Below are positions 62,990 through 64,000 of a DNA stretch of 64,000 bases, piece by piece. The position numbers and the translations under genes are program-made. The notes under the pieces are model-generated. The model worked only from the letters and a program-made list of their open reading frames with translations. It did no database searches and was not told where the DNA came from. This DNA comes from an uncultured Ruegeria sp. (GTDB lineage: Bacteria; Pseudomonadota; Alphaproteobacteria; Rhodobacterales; Rhodobacteraceae). Where the stretch lies: contig NZ_CANNGO010000005.1 in the NCBI RefSeq assembly GCF_947504215.1, positions 124,001 through 188,000 on the forward strand. The letters are read 5' to 3'. Position 1 is the stretch's first letter, and every line of letters starts with the position of its first letter.

Positions 62990-64000
62990 ATGGATGAGAT
63001 GTTCAAGCCGTCCCGCCGAGCCTTCCTGAGAGGCGGCGCCGCGATCGCGGCCGGCTCGGTTGCGGGCTCGGTTGCCGCCCAATCCGCTGACCCGTTGATC
63101 ACCGAGCTGCAGGACTGGGCCTCGTACACCGGCGCAGGCGTTGACGAAACGCCCTATGGCCTTCCGATTCACTTCGAAAGCGATGTGATACGTCGGAACG
63201 TGGAATGGTTGACGGCTTCGCCGATATCATCGATCAACTTCACGCCGATTCATGCGCTTGACGGGACGATTACGCCTCAGGGATGCGCATTCGAACGGCA
63301 CCATTCCGGCGCCATCGAACTGAGCAAAGGTGACTATCGCCTGATGATCAACGGGTTGGTCGATCAGCCGCTGGTCTTCACCTATGACGATCTTCAGCGG
63401 TTCCCGCGCGAAAACCATGTCTATTTCTGTGAATGCGCCGCCAATACCGGCATGGAATGGGCAGGTGCACAGCTGAATGGTGTGCAATTCACCCATGGCA
63501 TGATTCACAACATGGAATATACCGGTGTGCCGCTGCGCCTGTTGCTGCAAGAGGCTGGTTTGGATGCGGCCGGGGACTTTGCGGACAAATGGGTCTATGT
63601 CGAAGGCGCGGATGCGTCGTCCAACGGCCGGTCGATCCCAATGGAAAAAGCGCTGGATGACGTTTTGGTCGCGTTCAAGGCCAACGGCGAGGCGCTGCGG
63701 ATGGAGCATGGCTATCCTGTGCGTCTGGTCGTGCCCGGCTGGGAAGGCAACATGTGGGTCAAATGGCTCCGCCGGGTTGAGGTGACGGATGCAGCCGTGG
63801 AAAGCCGCGAAGAAACGTCGAAATACACGGATGTGTATGAAAACGGAGTTGCGCGGAAATGGACTTGGGTCATGGACGCGAAATCGGTCATTACCTCTCC
63901 CAGCCCTCAGATGCCGATCAAACATGGCCAAGGCCCGTTGATCATTTCCGGTCTTGCATGGTCCGGCCACGGTCAGATCACCAGGGTCGACGTCTCCAAA
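62990..64000 (+). CDS. soxC: SoxC, sulfane dehydrogenase molybdenum subunit (partial)
   Basis: The first 337 codons of a SoxC, which with the cytochrome SoxD oxidises the SoxY-bound sulfane sulfur to sulfonate. The Tat signal is SRRAFLRGGAAIAAGSVAGS. The domain is of the sulfite-oxidase type; the molybdenum-binding Cys is most likely Cys149 in YFCECAANTGMEW, with a second Cys at 147. YPVRLVVPGWEGNMWVKWL is also typical. It starts 21 bases after soxB; the gene and any soxD continue past the edge. SoxCD presence means complete oxidation to sulfate rather than sulfur-globule storage. Confidence 0.93.
   Translation, partial: MDEMFKPSRRAFLRGGAAIAAGSVAGSVAAQSADPLITELQDWASYTGAGVDETPYGLPIHFESDVIRRNVEWLTASPISSINFTPIHALDGTITPQGCAFERHHSGAIELSKGDYRLMINGLVDQPLVFTYDDLQRFPRENHVYFCECAANTGMEWAGAQLNGVQFTHGMIHNMEYTGVPLRLLLQEAGLDAAGDFADKWVYVEGADASSNGRSIPMEKALDDVLVAFKANGEALRMEHGYPVRLVVPGWEGNMWVKWLRRVEVTDAAVESREETSKYTDVYENGVARKWTWVMDAKSVITSPSPQMPIKHGQGPLIISGLAWSGHGQITRVDVSK

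Overview
The window looks like a chromosomal segment of a marine alphaproteobacterium of the Rhodobacterales (Roseobacter group). The evidence is the Sox thiosulfate-oxidation cluster at the right end, the flagellar gene order, a GAAC-N7-GAAC SOS box, a CtrA-like box in a flagellar promoter, and betaine, BCCT and C1-related genes. I saw no rRNA, tRNA, CRISPR array, transposase or integrase. Coding density is high on both strands, with many ATGA or GTGA stop/start overlaps. The species cannot be named from this sequence alone.

Layout. 1-6100: the tail of a potassium channel; a small gene behind a LexA box; then betB, a dimethylglycine/sarcosine dehydrogenase-like FAD-GcvT enzyme and an MmgE/PrpD protein, with a BetI-type operator before betB. 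6179-14135: flagellar genes. The leftward set is fliL, a DUF6468-like protein, a MotE-like protein, motA and a 714-residue exported protein. The rightward set is fliF, fliH, fliN and fliP. The divergent promoter region carries a CtrA-like box. 14242-15655: mlaA-mlaC lipid-transport pair. 15946-23717: housekeeping and small envelope genes (ridA, glycerophosphodiesterase, FemAB-like, pterin dehydratase, lipoproteins, EF-hand protein, peroxiredoxin, reductase, rsmD, map), plus a HAD phosphatase gene broken by one nonsense codon. 23909-31495: TPR-sulfotransferase, an unassigned protein, sfsA, an SDR/TetR divergent pair with two operator copies, and an operon of CinA-like, GNAT, AhpD-like and OmpA genes. 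31562-45596: regulators, NIPSNAP and ABM pair, fadH, rppH, trhA-like, PfkB kinase, nth, Ada-type methyltransferase, CDF transporter, SDR, ALDH and a 1-Cys peroxiredoxin.

45630-55533: a decayed glycosyltransferase family 25 gene, a Hint-domain protein, pnp, a membrane protein, a DUF3299 protein, an ArsR/SRPBCC/membrane operon with two palindromic operators, a decayed stretch, and a BCCT transporter ending in a 19-bp perfect hairpin. 55669-64000: the sox cluster, with soxS-soxR-soxT leftward and soxVW, then soxXYZA, soxB and soxC rightward; soxC runs off the edge. SoxR has two cysteines spaced as in persulfide-sensing ArsR repressors. A matching ATTC-N8-GAAT palindrome lies in the soxX promoter.

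How the genes fit together: the left end and the BCCT transporter point to uptake and use of methylated amines or betaine. The right end encodes periplasmic oxidation of thiosulfate. I found no clearly new multi-gene system. The most interesting items are the SOS-controlled repeat protein, the decayed genes with readable lesions, the set of sequence-evident operators, the unassigned flagellar and accessory proteins, and a terminator-like hairpin between soxA and soxB.
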